Source: Flavimaricola sp. (lineage in GTDB: Bacteria > Pseudomonadota > Alphaproteobacteria > Rhodobacterales > Rhodobacteraceae). Taken from it: a DNA stretch of 60,883 nt. Positions 8,897-20,652 of this stretch are shown here, one piece after another. A program made the translations under genes and the position numbers. The notes beneath the pieces were generated by a model. The model had not been told where the DNA came from. It ran no database searches and was given only the letters and a program-made list of their open reading frames with translations. Position 1 is the stretch's first letter, and each line of letters opens with the position of its first letter. The stretch lies in contig JAHDDU010000005.1 in NCBI GenBank assembly GCA_020629175.1, positions 6,088 through 66,970 of the forward strand. The letters are read 5' to 3'.

Positions 8897-9946
8897 ATGC
8901 AATTTGCCTCAGACAATACCGGCCCCGCGCATCCCAAAGTGATGGAGGCGATGCTGCGCGCCAACGAAGGCTACGCCATGGGCTATGGCGCTGATCCGTT
9001 GATGAACGAAGTGCACGAGCGTATGTGCGATCTGTTTGAGACACCTCAAGCGGCAGTGCATCTGGTGATTAACGGGACAACGGCCAATTCCCTCCTGCTC
9101 GCCACCTTGGCAAAGCCGTGGGATGCCATATTTTGCACCCAGATGTCGCATATTGAAGAGGACGAAGGCAACGCGCCAGAATTCTTCAGCGGCGGGGCCA
9201 AGCTGCATCTGATCCCGGCAGAAAATGCGCGGATGACACCGGACGATTTGCGCAGCGCTATCGAAGCGCAAGGCAATCGCGGCGTCCACGGCCCGCAGCG
9301 CGGCCCGGTCAGCATTACCCAAGCGACTGAAACTGGGACGATTTATTCCCTGGAGCAGATCAAGGCGCTGACAGATGTGGCGCGCTCCTGTGGGCTCAAA
9401 ACACACCTCGACGGCGCGCGGTTTGCCAATGCGATGGTGCGCCTGGGCTGTTCCGCTGCCGAGATGACGACCCATGCAGGCATTGACGCGATCAGTTTTG
9501 GCGGCACCAAAAATGGCCTCATTGGGGTCGAAGCTTGTGTCCTGCTGGATCCGGAAAAAGCGTTTGAGTTTGAAATGCGCCGGAAACGCGCAGGCCACTT
9601 GCTTAGCAAGCATCGCTATCTCTCGGCCCAGATGTTGGCCTATCTGACCGATGATCTGTGGATCGACATGGCGCAAGCCGCCAATGCGGCCTCAGATCGC
9701 TTGCGTCTTGGCATGGCGCAAATGAGCGATGTGCACATTCATGACGATCCGGCCAGCAACCTGTTCTTCGCAAGCTTCCCGCGCGCCGCCCACAAGCGTC
9801 TGCACGACGCAGGCGCGGTCTATTACACGTGGGGCGATGTTGAAGACGGCCCAGCCGACGCATTGATCCGCGGGCGCTTTGTCACAAATTGGTCCACCTC
9901 AGAGACAGAAGTAGACCAGTTTCTCGACATCCTCGCAGGTGGCTAA
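8897..9946 (+). CDS. Low-specificity L-threonine aldolase-like PLP enzyme
   Basis: A 349-residue fold-type I PLP enzyme of the threonine aldolase/beta-eliminating lyase family, predicted to cleave L-threonine (or allo-threonine) to glycine and acetaldehyde. Visible signatures are the N-terminal FASDNTGPAHP, LDGARFANA at 171-179 and the PLP lysine in FGGTKNG (Lys205). It begins 3 bases after the UPF0260 gene, with GGGAG upstream. Its 3' end overlaps the convergent isomerase gene by 4 bases. Exact stereospecificity cannot be read from sequence. Confidence 0.9.
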   Translation: MQFASDNTGPAHPKVMEAMLRANEGYAMGYGADPLMNEVHERMCDLFETPQAAVHLVINGTTANSLLLATLAKPWDAIFCTQMSHIEEDEGNAPEFFSGGAKLHLIPAENARMTPDDLRSAIEAQGNRGVHGPQRGPVSITQATETGTIYSLEQIKALTDVARSCGLKTHLDGARFANAMVRLGCSAAEMTTHAGIDAISFGGTKNGLIGVEACVLLDPEKAFEFEMRRKRAGHLLSKHRYLSAQMLAYLTDDLWIDMAQAANAASDRLRLGMAQMSDVHIHDDPASNLFFASFPRAAHKRLHDAGAVYYTWGDVEDGPADALIRGRFVTNWSTSETEVDQFLDILAGG

Positions 9947-10542
9947 AGCGCACCGCCCAGATGCGCGTCGAGGTCATCGAGGCGGTCCTGCCCCCAGAAC
10001 CGCTCGTCGGTATCAGTGATATAGAACGGCGTGCCAAAGACCCCCTTGCTGACCGCATCTTCGAGGTTGCGGGCATATTCTTCGGCCGATGACATCATAC
10101 CTTTGTCCGCCAGCGCTGGGTCAAAGCCCGCCTCTTCAAGACAGGCGCGGATGACGTCGTCTTGCGCGATATCCTTCTCTTCGGCCCAGCAGGCGCGTCC
10201 GATTGCGTGGACCAATTTGCCCACATCACCAGAACCATCAGCCTGAGCCGCGATAATCGCATATGCGGCGGGCGCCCCGTTTGTCGGCCAATGCGCAGGT
10301 TTAAGGTTGAGCGTCAGACCTGCCTTTTGGGCCTGTCTGCGCAACTCCTGCGCGCGGTATTCGATGCGGCTGATATGCCGGTCCTTTGGTGGTGTCCCAC
10401 CCGTGCGCCCGAACAAGGCCACAACATCTAGGGGCCGGTACGTCACCTTGGCCCCATGTTTGGCCGCAACCTCTTCGAGCCGGGTGCCTGCGAGATACAC
10501 GTAAGGCGAGAGCGTCGCGCAAAAATATTCGATATTGGCCAT
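9943..10542 (-). CDS. 2-hydroxychromene-2-carboxylate isomerase family (DsbA-like)
   Basis: A 199-residue thioredoxin-fold (kappa-class GST/DsbA-like) protein. The HCCA isomerase pattern is visible: N-terminal IEYFCATLSPY with the expected active-site Ser12, and a late GVFGTPFYI cis-Pro segment that binds glutathione. In naphthalene degraders the enzyme isomerises hydroxychromene carboxylate using GSH. No aromatic-degradation genes are nearby, so another GSH-dependent isomerisation is possible. The ATG at 10542 follows a GGAAGGA ribosome site. Confidence 0.88.
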   Translation of the reverse strand: MANIEYFCATLSPYVYLAGTRLEEVAAKHGAKVTYRPLDVVALFGRTGGTPPKDRHISRIEYRAQELRRQAQKAGLTLNLKPAHWPTNGAPAAYAIIAAQADGSGDVGKLVHAIGRACWAEEKDIAQDDVIRACLEEAGFDPALADKGMMSSAEEYARNLEDAVSKGVFGTPFYITDTDERFWGQDRLDDLDAHLGGAL

Positions 10543-10640
10543 GATCTGTCCTTCCAAGGGAGCTGCGTTCTTTGCGCCACGGTAGGCATGTGCTAGGCGG
10601 TGTCAACGGACCGATTCCTAGCTGCTACAAAGGATCACTT

Positions 10641-11657
10641 ATGCCTCAGGTCAATGAGCCCAAGCTCTTCGCCGGCAACGCCAACCCGAAACTAGGAGAG
10701 GCCGTCGCCCGACGCATGTCGATGCATCGAGGGATCAACGTGGGCCTTGTCGATGCGCGGGTTGAGCGGTTCAATGATGGCGAAATTTTCGTTGAGGTGT
10801 TTGAGAATGTCCGAGGCGAGGACATGTTCATTATCCAGCCCACGTCAAACCCCGCTAATGACAACCTAATGGAGCTGCTGATTATCGCCGACGCGCTGCG
10901 CCGCTCGTCTGCCAGCCGCATTACCGCGGTGATCCCCTACTTTGGCTACGCCCGTCAGGACCGGCGGACCAAGGCGCGGACACCGATCAGCGCCAAGCTC
11001 GTGTCAAACCTGATCACCGAAGCCGGGATTGAGCGGGTTCTGACGATGGATTTGCACGCAACCCAGATCCAGGGGTTCTTTGATATCCCGGTGGACAACC
11101 TCTACGCCTCCCCCATCTTTGCGCTGGACATCCAGCACCATTTCAAAGGCAACATGAACGACATCATGGTCGTCTCACCCGACGTCGGCGGTGTGGCCCG
11201 TGCGCGCGAGCTGGCGCAGCGGATCAAGGCGCCGCTCTCGATCGTCGACAAACGGCGCGAGAAAGCGGGCGAAGTCGCCGAGATGACGGTCATTGGGGAT
11301 GTCAAAGGCAAACGCTGCATTATCGTCGATGATATCGTTGATACCGCAGGTACCCTCTGTAAAGCGGCGGACACATTGATGGAGGCCGGTGCCAAAGAGG
11401 TCCACAGCTACATCACTCACGGCGTTCTGTCGGGCCCTGCAGTGGACCGGATCACCAAGTCGGTCATGAAGTCCCTCGTGATCACAGACAGCATTCAGGC
11501 CACCGAAGCTGTTCGGACCTGCAAAGACATCCGTATCGTTCCAACGGCACCGGTTTTTGCCCAAGCTATTCTGAACATCTGGAACGGCACGTCGGTGTCA
11601 TCGCTATTTGATCACGCGACACTCGGCCCGATCTATGAAGGCATGTACACGCCTTAG
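10641..11657 (+). CDS. prs: Ribose-phosphate pyrophosphokinase (PRPP synthetase)
   Basis: Makes PRPP from ribose-5-phosphate and ATP for nucleotide, His and Trp synthesis. The 338-residue product has the ATP-site segment [12 protein letters not shown] and the PRPP-binding signature [10 protein letters not shown] in the C-terminal half. The ATG at 10641 is supported by AAAGGA 7 bases upstream. The 23 residues added by an upstream start do not fit the family. It overlaps the convergent lectin-like gene by 4 bases. Confidence 0.98.
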   Translation: MPQVNEPKLFAGNANPKLGEAVARRMSMHRGINVGLVDARVERFNDGEIFVEVFENVRGEDMFIIQPTSNPANDNLMELLIIADALRRSSASRITAVIPYFGYARQDRRTKARTPISAKLVSNLITEAGIERVLTMDLHATQIQGFFDIPVDNLYASPIFALDIQHHFKGNMNDIMVVSPDVGGVARARELAQRIKAPLSIVDKRREKAGEVAEMTVIGDVKGKRCIIVDDIVDTAGTLCKAADTLMEAGAKEVHSYITHGVLSGPAVDRITKSVMKSLVITDSIQATEAVRTCKDIRIVPTAPVFAQAILNIWNGTSVSSLFDHATLGPIYEGMYTP

Positions 11658-12004
11658 TCGACCTGCCAGGTGTCTTCGTCCTGCACCGGGCCAATGGCCA
11701 TCCAGGATGCGCGGGCGCGCGCAATGCGGCTGTCTCCCCAGGTGCGGAAGATGAGTGTAAAGCCTTCGGCAGTCATGTTGTCGCAGGTAAGGTCAACCCG
11801 ACCATTCGCGTCATGTGCCATATCCCACATGCTCAGCCCCGCTTGAACAGCGGGAGGTGAGACAAAGCTTTCTTTAAATGAAACCGTCACCCGAACTTCA
11901 CGGGGGCCGTCCGCAGTCCACATCGGACCATCATTCTCAAAATCGGAAAACAGGACGGTATCGCCCTGCTCCACTCCGATCCTGTTCTGCGCAAAACGCG
12001 TCAT
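11654..12004 (-). CDS. H-type lectin domain protein
   Basis: A 116-residue protein consisting almost entirely of an H-type lectin (discoidin-II-like) domain. The visible pattern is [20 protein letters not shown], then DLTCDN, then [11 protein letters not shown] with a final SWMAIGP. In eukaryotes such domains bind GalNAc. In roseobacters they occur as short stand-alone proteins of unknown role. No signal peptide is seen. The ATG at 12004 has an AAAGG site 7-8 bases away; the one at 12010 is too close to it. Confidence 0.75.
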   Translation of the reverse strand: MTRFAQNRIGVEQGDTVLFSDFENDGPMWTADGPREVRVTVSFKESFVSPPAVQAGLSMWDMAHDANGRVDLTCDNMTAEGFTLIFRTWGDSRIARARASWMAIGPVQDEDTWQVD

Positions 12005-12082
12005 GATCATACCTTTTAAGCACTTAACTGACGTTAAGGTAACTCGCCTTTAGGGCGAAACTCGGATGCAATTGCGCCGTCA

Positions 12083-13297
12083 TCATGCCGATTTCAGGCG
12101 CAAGATTAAGGGGAGGATCAGCAGCAAAAGCGCACCACCGAACAAGAATGGCGCCCCCGGCAGATAGATCGCCGCATCCGGCGCCACAGCAATTTCAAAG
12201 ATCTTCGTGACGACCAAAGGTGCGATAACTGCCGCAACAGAGGCTAGCGAGGCGATCACGCCTTGCACCAAGCCTTGCTTGTCTTCGCCGACTTCATTCG
12301 CGGCAAGCGCTGTGATCATAGGTGGCGCCATATCGGCGAGGGCTGCAAACGGGAAAAAGATGCAAAACGCCAATAAACTACCGGTTAAGCCAAATCCGGT
12401 CAGACCGACGATTGCACAGGAAAACGCAACCAAGAGCGTCCGGTAGCGGCCAATGCGTCTGGTCAGAAGCGGCAAAACGCCTGCCTGAACGACAGCGATC
12501 ATGATACCGTAAACAGCCAGCGTCAGCCCAATAACCCGCGCGGACCAGCCAAACACCTCTCGGGTCCAAAATGCCCAAAGTGTGGGATAAACCATATTCG
12601 CAAACTCAAAAACGAACAGGCAAATCAATGGAATGACGAGACCCGGAATGCGAAAGGCATCCAGGATCGTTTTGAACGGGTTAAGGTCCCTTTTGCCGAA
12701 AGCTCGCCTTTTTTCCGGTCGTAGCGACTCGGGAAGCACAAAGATGCCAAAGACAACGTTGATGGCGGACAAAACTGCAGCGATCCAGAAAGGCGCAGTG
12801 ACTGACCACCCGGATGCGAGGCCACCAATTGCAGGCCCGAGCACAAAGCCAAGCCCAAACGCAGCCCCCATCATTCCAAAATTCTCTGCCCGGTCCTCCG
12901 GGTCTGAGATATCGGCGATATAGGCCGTGGCTGTGATGTATGTGGCCCCGGCCATGCCCGCCAATGTGCGGCCAACCAGCAGCATCCAGAATGTCCCCGC
13001 CAAGGCCATGATGACATAGTCCAGCGTCAGGAGCGCAAGTGCCGCAATCAGGATCGGGCGTCGTCCAAAGGCATCGGACAGACTGCCCACAACCGGCGCA
13101 CACAAAAATTGCGCTGCCGCATATGAGGCCAGCAGAATGCCCCCCCAGAACGCGCCCGTCGCTGTACTGTCAGCACCCACGCGATCCATTAGGTCCGGCA
13201 GAATTGGAAAGACGATCCCAATCCCGATGGCATCGATAAAGAGCGTCGCCATGATAAAGAGGAAAGGGCCCGAAAATTTCATATGCCCAAACGACAT
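12083..13297 (-). CDS. MFS transporter, TetA-like (DHA1) drug exporter family
   Basis: A 404-residue inner-membrane protein with about 12 transmembrane segments. It carries the MFS loop motif GSLSDAFGRRPIL between TM2 and TM3, plus the tetracycline-exporter style start (FIDAIGIGIVFPILPDL). The substrate cannot be deduced. Chromosomal alphaproteobacterial members are usually not resistance determinants. No tetR-type gene is adjacent. Start choice is uncertain: ATG 13297, a GTG at 13315 and ATG 13282 are all in frame, and none has a strong ribosome site. Confidence 0.85.
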   Translation of the reverse strand: MSFGHMKFSGPFLFIMATLFIDAIGIGIVFPILPDLMDRVGADSTATGAFWGGILLASYAAAQFLCAPVVGSLSDAFGRRPILIAALALLTLDYVIMALAGTFWMLLVGRTLAGMAGATYITATAYIADISDPEDRAENFGMMGAAFGLGFVLGPAIGGLASGWSVTAPFWIAAVLSAINVVFGIFVLPESLRPEKRRAFGKRDLNPFKTILDAFRIPGLVIPLICLFVFEFANMVYPTLWAFWTREVFGWSARVIGLTLAVYGIMIAVVQAGVLPLLTRRIGRYRTLLVAFSCAIVGLTGFGLTGSLLAFCIFFPFAALADMAPPMITALAANEVGEDKQGLVQGVIASLASVAAVIAPLVVTKIFEIAVAPDAAIYLPGAPFLFGGALLLLILPLILRLKSA

Positions 13298-13330
13298 CTT
13301 TCTTGTGGCAGTCACAAGAGCAAAATGGCG

Positions 13331-13585
13331 CTAGTTCGTCCCGCTCTTGGGGGAGGCAAAGTTGTCGTTGGCCGTTAGTATGGACTGGGACACACACAGA
13401 ACCTCTCGGCCCAACCGGGTGAGGATATGTGTGCCGTCCGCGGGATCAATTTCAACCAGCCGCAACCGCACAAGCACACCGAACTCCGGACCGCCCAAAA
13501 GGCTCTGCCGATGCCCCGCTGCCTGTAGCAGCTGCATCTCGGTGTTCGTTAGGCTTTCGGCCAAAATCTGTGCAATACGGCTCAT
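13331..13585 (-). CDS. Small hypothetical protein (84 aa), possibly winged-helix
   Basis: No named family. The 84-residue product starts MSRIAQILAESL. A helix-helix-wing pattern (TNTEMQLLQAAGHRQS, then FGVLVRLRLVEIDP, then THILTRLGREVLCV) resembles a small winged-helix DNA-binding fold. This is inference. The ATG at 13585 is preceded by GAGG at good spacing, and a longer frame to 13633 lacks such a site. It lies 33 bases upstream of the MFS gene on the same strand and could regulate or simply precede it. Confidence 0.6.
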   Translation of the reverse strand: MSRIAQILAESLTNTEMQLLQAAGHRQSLLGGPEFGVLVRLRLVEIDPADGTHILTRLGREVLCVSQSILTANDNFASPKSGTN

Positions 13586-13670
13586 CCGGTCCTCGTCTCT
13601 TGAGGGTGAGGTGTATGAGCTAAGACACGTCATTCCTTGGGGAAAAGTTTCACATCATTCCCGCAACGCA

Positions 13671-13699
13671 AAAGGCCCCGTGCGCTGCACGAGGCCTTT
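13671..13699 (-). terminator. Terminator of the ATP synthase operon
   Basis: AAAGGCC and GGCCTTT form the outer stem, with inner GTGC/GCAC pairs around a GCT loop. On the minus strand it is followed by TTTTGCGTT. It lies 27 bases past the atpC stop. The A/T-flanked symmetry means it may also stop transcription from the other side. Confidence 0.7.
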
Positions 13700-13725
13700 G
13701 AATTCATTGGTCGCTGACTTCTGAT

Positions 13726-14145
13726 TTAGTTGGCCGTCAGGCCAATCTCACCACCCATGGCAACCATATCAGAGATGAGCTTGGCGGCGTCGTCGACGGG
13801 ACCAGGCTCGTTGACGAATTCCGATGCCTTGGCGTGCGCATCACGCGCCGCCGCGATCATGCCGTCGAGGACCTCTTGGGTCACTTCGGCACGCGGCAGA
13901 GCCTGTTCGGCGAGAACAGAAACACCAGAGGCCGTAATTTCGGCAAAACCGCCGGAAACGACGTACTCATCTGTGCCACCGGCATGCACAACAGTCAGGA
14001 CACCGGGGCGCAATGTTGTGATGGTGGGGGCGTGCCCCTCCATCGCAGTCATGTCACCATCGGCGCCCGGAATGCGGACTTCTGACGCCTCAACCGACGA
14101 CAGACGCCGCTCAGGTGAGACCAGATCGAATTGCACATTTGCCAT
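13726..14145 (-). CDS. atpC: ATP synthase F1 epsilon subunit
   Basis: A 139-residue subunit of the F1 central stalk, coupling rotation and inhibiting ATP hydrolysis. The N-terminal beta-sandwich is recognisable ([13 protein letters not shown], then [22 protein letters not shown]). ATG 14145 is chosen because the AAGGAG ribosome site directly abuts a GTG at 14154 but is 9 bases from 14145. Last gene of atpHAGDC, followed by a terminator. Confidence 0.96.
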   Translation of the reverse strand: MANVQFDLVSPERRLSSVEASEVRIPGADGDMTAMEGHAPTITTLRPGVLTVVHAGGTDEYVVSGGFAEITASGVSVLAEQALPRAEVTQEVLDGMIAAARDAHAKASEFVNEPGPVDDAAKLISDMVAMGGEIGLTAN

Positions 14146-14157
14146 ATTGGCCACTCC

Positions 14158-15600
<1,443 letters not shown>

Positions 15601-16473
15601 TTAAAGCGCTTCCGCGCCCGAAATAATTTCGATCAGCTCGTTCGTGATCACAGCCTGACGCGAGCGGTTGAACTCGATGGTCAGCTTGTCGATCATTTCA
15701 CCAGCGTTGCGTGTGGCGTTGTCCATCGCGGACATCCGTGCGCCCTGTTCGGACGCGCCATTTTCCAGCAGGGCAGAGAAGATGGCCGTTGCCACGCCGC
15801 GCGGCAGCAGATCGGCGAGGATCGCCTCTTCGCTGGGCTCGTAGTCGTAGAGCGTGGCCTCTGCATCTTCCGCCGCCTCGAACGAGGCCGGGATGATCTG
15901 CTTGGCTGTCGGGATCTGGCTCACAACGTTCTGGAATTCCGAGTAGAAGATCGTGGCCACGTCAAACTCGCCGCCGTCAAAGCGGGCCAGCACGTCCTGC
16001 GCAATCGCTTGCGCGTCGCCGTAGCCCACGCGCTTCACTTCGGTCAGGTCAACATGATGCACAAAGTGCTCACCCAGATCACGGCGGATCGCATCGCGGC
16101 CCTTCTTGCCAACGGTGATGATTTTCACCGTCTTGCCCTCAGCCAGCAGTTTTTGCGCATGGCTGCGAGCCAGTTTGGCGATGTTGCCGTTGAAACCACC
16201 ACAGAGGCCACGCTCAGCGGTCATCACCACCAGCATGTGCACCTGATCCGATCCAGTGCCGCGCAGCAACTTGGGTGCTGCATCCGATCCGCCGGCAGAG
16301 GCCGCAAGACCCGCCATCACAGCGTTAAAGCGCTCTGTGTAGGGCCGGGATGCCTCGGCAGCATCTTGGGCGCGGCGCAATTTTGCGGCCGCGACCATCT
16401 GCATCGCCTTTGTGATCTTCCGCGTGGATTTCACGCTTTCGATCCGGTTTTTAAGGTCCTTAAGACTTGGCAT
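15601..16473 (-). CDS. atpG: ATP synthase F1 gamma subunit
   Basis: A 290-residue rotor shaft of F1. It has the conserved N-terminal helix ([20 protein letters not shown], then [14 protein letters not shown]) and the matching C-terminal helix ([15 protein letters not shown], then [12 protein letters not shown]). These two form the coiled coil that turns inside the alpha-beta hexamer. Length is normal. It lies between atpA and atpD with short spacers. Confidence 0.99.
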   Translation of the reverse strand: MPSLKDLKNRIESVKSTRKITKAMQMVAAAKLRRAQDAAEASRPYTERFNAVMAGLAASAGGSDAAPKLLRGTGSDQVHMLVVMTAERGLCGGFNGNIAKLARSHAQKLLAEGKTVKIITVGKKGRDAIRRDLGEHFVHHVDLTEVKRVGYGDAQAIAQDVLARFDGGEFDVATIFYSEFQNVVSQIPTAKQIIPASFEAAEDAEATLYDYEPSEEAILADLLPRGVATAIFSALLENGASEQGARMSAMDNATRNAGEMIDKLTIEFNRSRQAVITNELIEIISGAEAL

Positions 16474-16503
16474 GTGCCTTGTCTCCTCTCAGGGGTTCAG
16501 GCT

Positions 16504-18038
<1,535 letters not shown>

Positions 18039-18039
<1 letters not shown>

Positions 18040-18599
18040 TAACGGGCCTCTTTCATGCTGTTCTGGAGTGCCTTGAGCTTCGAAGCTATCGACGTGTCGA
18101 TCATCTTCGAGCCAACTTTAACGACAAGACCGCCGATGAGGGATTCATCAACGGTCTGAGTCAATTTCACGTCTTTGCCCACCTGCTTGGCGAGCGTTTT
18201 GGCCAATTTGTCGGCCTGGGTCTTGGTCAGAGCTTTGGCGCTGGTCACTTCAGCGGCAACTTCGCCCTTCTCGTCTGCGATGCGGGCGCGGAGTGCCTGT
18301 ATCATCTGCGGAACAACGAACAAGCGACGCTTCGTGGCCATCAGGCCCAGCACATTCGCCATCGTCGTCTGCAGCTTCATCTTTTTGGCGACGGCGGCAA
18401 TAGCGGCAGCTTGCTCATCGCGGGTGTAGATCGGAGACGCGATCAGCGCCTGCAAATCCTCACTTTCGGCCAGCGCGGCCTCGAGTGCATCGACGTCCTT
18501 CTCAAGCGCAGGGAGTTTCTTGCCTTCTTGGGCAATATCAAACACGGCGCTCGCATAACGGCTCGCAATGCCGGTTGAGATCGAAGCTGGTTCGGACAC
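18039..18599 (-). CDS. atpH: ATP synthase F1 delta subunit
   Basis: A 186-residue stator subunit linking F1 to F0. The family pattern is seen: [13 protein letters not shown] near the N-terminus, and the C-terminal signature [18 protein letters not shown]. First gene of the leftward operon atpHAGDC. F0 genes are absent, as is normal for Rhodobacterales, where they sit in a separate cluster. Confidence 0.97.
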
Positions 18600-18706
18600 G
18601 TCAACCCTTCCGATGTCTTTGGGCCTTGATCCCCGCCCTCGGTCCGGGCGGTCATCTGGCAGCTTAGTTGGCCTCTGCTTTTCACAAAGGCGTCAAATCA
18701 GGGGCG

Positions 18707-18734
18707 ATGTAGCAGAGAGGTTCTGGCGTCGCAA
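18707..18734 (-). promoter_or_regulatory. Tentative promoter of the atp operon
   Basis: Within the 279-base gap upstream of atpH, the minus strand has TTGCGA (18729-18734) and CTACAT (18707-18712) 16 bases apart. Each box matches the consensus at about 4 of 6 positions. Nothing else (RNA gene, repeat) was seen in 18600-18878. Confidence 0.3.
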
Positions 18735-18878
18735 CCGCCTTGATCAGGTTTTGTAGACCAACTTGTCGCACCTAATGAACAAAGAATTAATGGGCAGGTG
18801 CATCACTTTGGGATTTCACCGCACTCTGTCTGCTCCGTTGGCCTGAGTGGTTGCCACATCGCGAACCGATTCCCTCGG

Positions 18879-19643
18879 TCAATTACGCTTTACGCTACGC
18901 CCCAGCGCAGGTTCGGGCGCGCCTGCGCGGATCCCCTCGAGCACGCCGCGAACGGGCGTGATCGCAATCCCGGTGCCAGACGGCTTGGCCACCTGCTTGG
19001 ACACTTCGACAATCAGCACGCCGCCCGTGGTGAACCACGGCACCATGTGCCCCATCTTCTCCATCAGGCCTGCTGACTTGCGCCAAAGGTGGCGATGCGA
19101 CGGCGGTTGATAAAGAACAGACGCCTGCCGATCGACCTGAAAGCTGTGTTTGCGCAATTGCGCTTCTAACTGTCCCGCAGAATACGGTCGCCCATACCCG
19201 AACGGCGTTCTGTCAGAGCGTGACCAAAGGCCTGCCCGGTTTGGCACGACAAACACCGCCTGTCCGCCCGGGCCAAGGACACGCCAGCATTCATCCAACA
19301 GGGCAGAAGGGTTTTCGGACGTCTCAAGCCCGTGCATGAGCACCAGCTTGTCCACATGCCCTGTCTCAATCGGCCAAAGCGTGTCTTCGCATAAAACGCT
19401 CACGTTCTTTTGCCCAACTGGCCAAGGCATCACTCCCTGCGGCCCCGGCATCAACCCGATCACACGACGGGCATCGGCGAGGTATGGGCGCAGCAGTGGG
19501 ACAGCAAAGCCAAACCCCACAACCGTCTGCCCCTTCGCCTCTGGCCACCAGCTGAGCAGTTTGTCCCGCACAACCTTTTGCGCCGCCCGCCCCAATGGGC
19601 TGCGGTAGTAAAAATTGCGAAGGTCCAAAACGTCCAGATGCAT
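18879..19643 (-). CDS. Class I SAM-dependent methyltransferase-like protein
   Basis: A 254-residue protein of the Methyltransf_11 type. The glycine-rich motif I is weak ([11 protein letters not shown] around residues 41-51), but later motifs fit: [10 protein letters not shown] (about 97-106), [13 protein letters not shown] and [14 protein letters not shown]. The substrate is unknown. It is divergent from gloB, with only 64 bases between the starts, an arrangement I recall as common in alphaproteobacteria. The C-terminal about 50 residues are basic. Confidence 0.8.
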   Translation of the reverse strand: MHLDVLDLRNFYYRSPLGRAAQKVVRDKLLSWWPEAKGQTVVGFGFAVPLLRPYLADARRVIGLMPGPQGVMPWPVGQKNVSVLCEDTLWPIETGHVDKLVLMHGLETSENPSALLDECWRVLGPGGQAVFVVPNRAGLWSRSDRTPFGYGRPYSAGQLEAQLRKHSFQVDRQASVLYQPPSHRHLWRKSAGLMEKMGHMVPWFTTGGVLIVEVSKQVAKPSGTGIAITPVRGVLEGIRAGAPEPALGRSVKRN

Positions 19644-19707
19644 TGCAGTCTGTTCCCGGCTCGGTCACTGTGGTCGCCCGACCATACCGCTGACGCAGGA
19701 CAATACC

Positions 19708-20484
19708 ATGCCCGAAAATGCCCAAACACATCAGATCGTCGTCATCCCGTGCCTTAGCGACAATTATGCAGTTCTTATCCACAATCCAGACAGCGGACAA
19801 ACCGCGCTGGTTGACGCGCCAGAGGCCGCACCTATTCAGGCCGAGCTAGATGCACGTGGCTGGACGTTGACCGACATCCTGATCACACATCACCACGACG
19901 ATCACATCGACGGCGTCGCAGCCCTCCGATCTGGCGCAAGGGTCGTGGGCGCAACTGCTGACGCACACCGCCTCCCCGCTCTTGATCTGGCCGTATCAGA
20001 TGGCGATACGATCGAGGTCTGCGGCGTGATAACAGAGGTGCTTGACGTGTCCGGTCATACGCTTGGGCACATTGCTTACCACATGCCCGAAGTGTCAGCC
20101 GCCTTCACTGCCGACAGCCTCATGGCTATGGGCTGCGGTCGCCTTTTTGAGGGCACGCCTGACCAAATGTGGACCAGCCTTCAAAAACTGCGCGCGCTCC
20201 CCCAAGACACGATGATCTATTCCGGCCACGAATACACCGCCTCGAACGCTAAATTCGCCCTAACTATTGAACCAGACAACGCAGCGCTTATCTCACGCGT
20301 CCGTCAAATCACAGCGGATCGCGCGGTAGGCACACCAACCGTACCTTCGAAACTTTCTGACGAAATAGCCACCAACCCCTTCCTGCGTGCAGACAATCCG
20401 GAACTGCAAAAAGCGGTCAACATGGCCGGTGCCAATGCCAACGACGTCTTCGCATACGTCAGGAAAGCCAAGGACACCTTCTAG
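19708..20484 (+). CDS. gloB: Hydroxyacylglutathione hydrolase (glyoxalase II)
   Basis: Cleaves S-lactoylglutathione to lactate and GSH, the second step of methylglyoxal detoxification. A 258-residue metallo-beta-lactamase-fold protein with the metal motif THHHDDHIDG (His61-His66) and later ligands in SGHTLGH and YSGHEYT. The C-terminal GSH-binding domain is present. The ATG at 19708 has CAGGA 7 bases upstream; earlier in-frame starts run into the divergent promoter area. Confidence 0.97.
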   Translation: MPENAQTHQIVVIPCLSDNYAVLIHNPDSGQTALVDAPEAAPIQAELDARGWTLTDILITHHHDDHIDGVAALRSGARVVGATADAHRLPALDLAVSDGDTIEVCGVITEVLDVSGHTLGHIAYHMPEVSAAFTADSLMAMGCGRLFEGTPDQMWTSLQKLRALPQDTMIYSGHEYTASNAKFALTIEPDNAALISRVRQITADRAVGTPTVPSKLSDEIATNPFLRADNPELQKAVNMAGANANDVFAYVRKAKDTF

Positions 20485-20652
20485 CTCCACAGCCACAAAA
20501 AGAGGCACATGCGTCCAAATGCTACAAAGGATCACACGAAAAAGAACAGATTTTGCTTGAAGAACGCCGCAGAACACCGATCTTTAAGGATAAGAGGCCA
20601 CGGTCCACGGCGGGCGCCCCGCCACTGACCCCCGATTACAGGAGCACGCACA

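Noticed and set aside
12083-13297. Acquired tetracycline resistance determinant
   Set aside because: No tetR partner or mobile DNA; sequence is only generally TetA-like.
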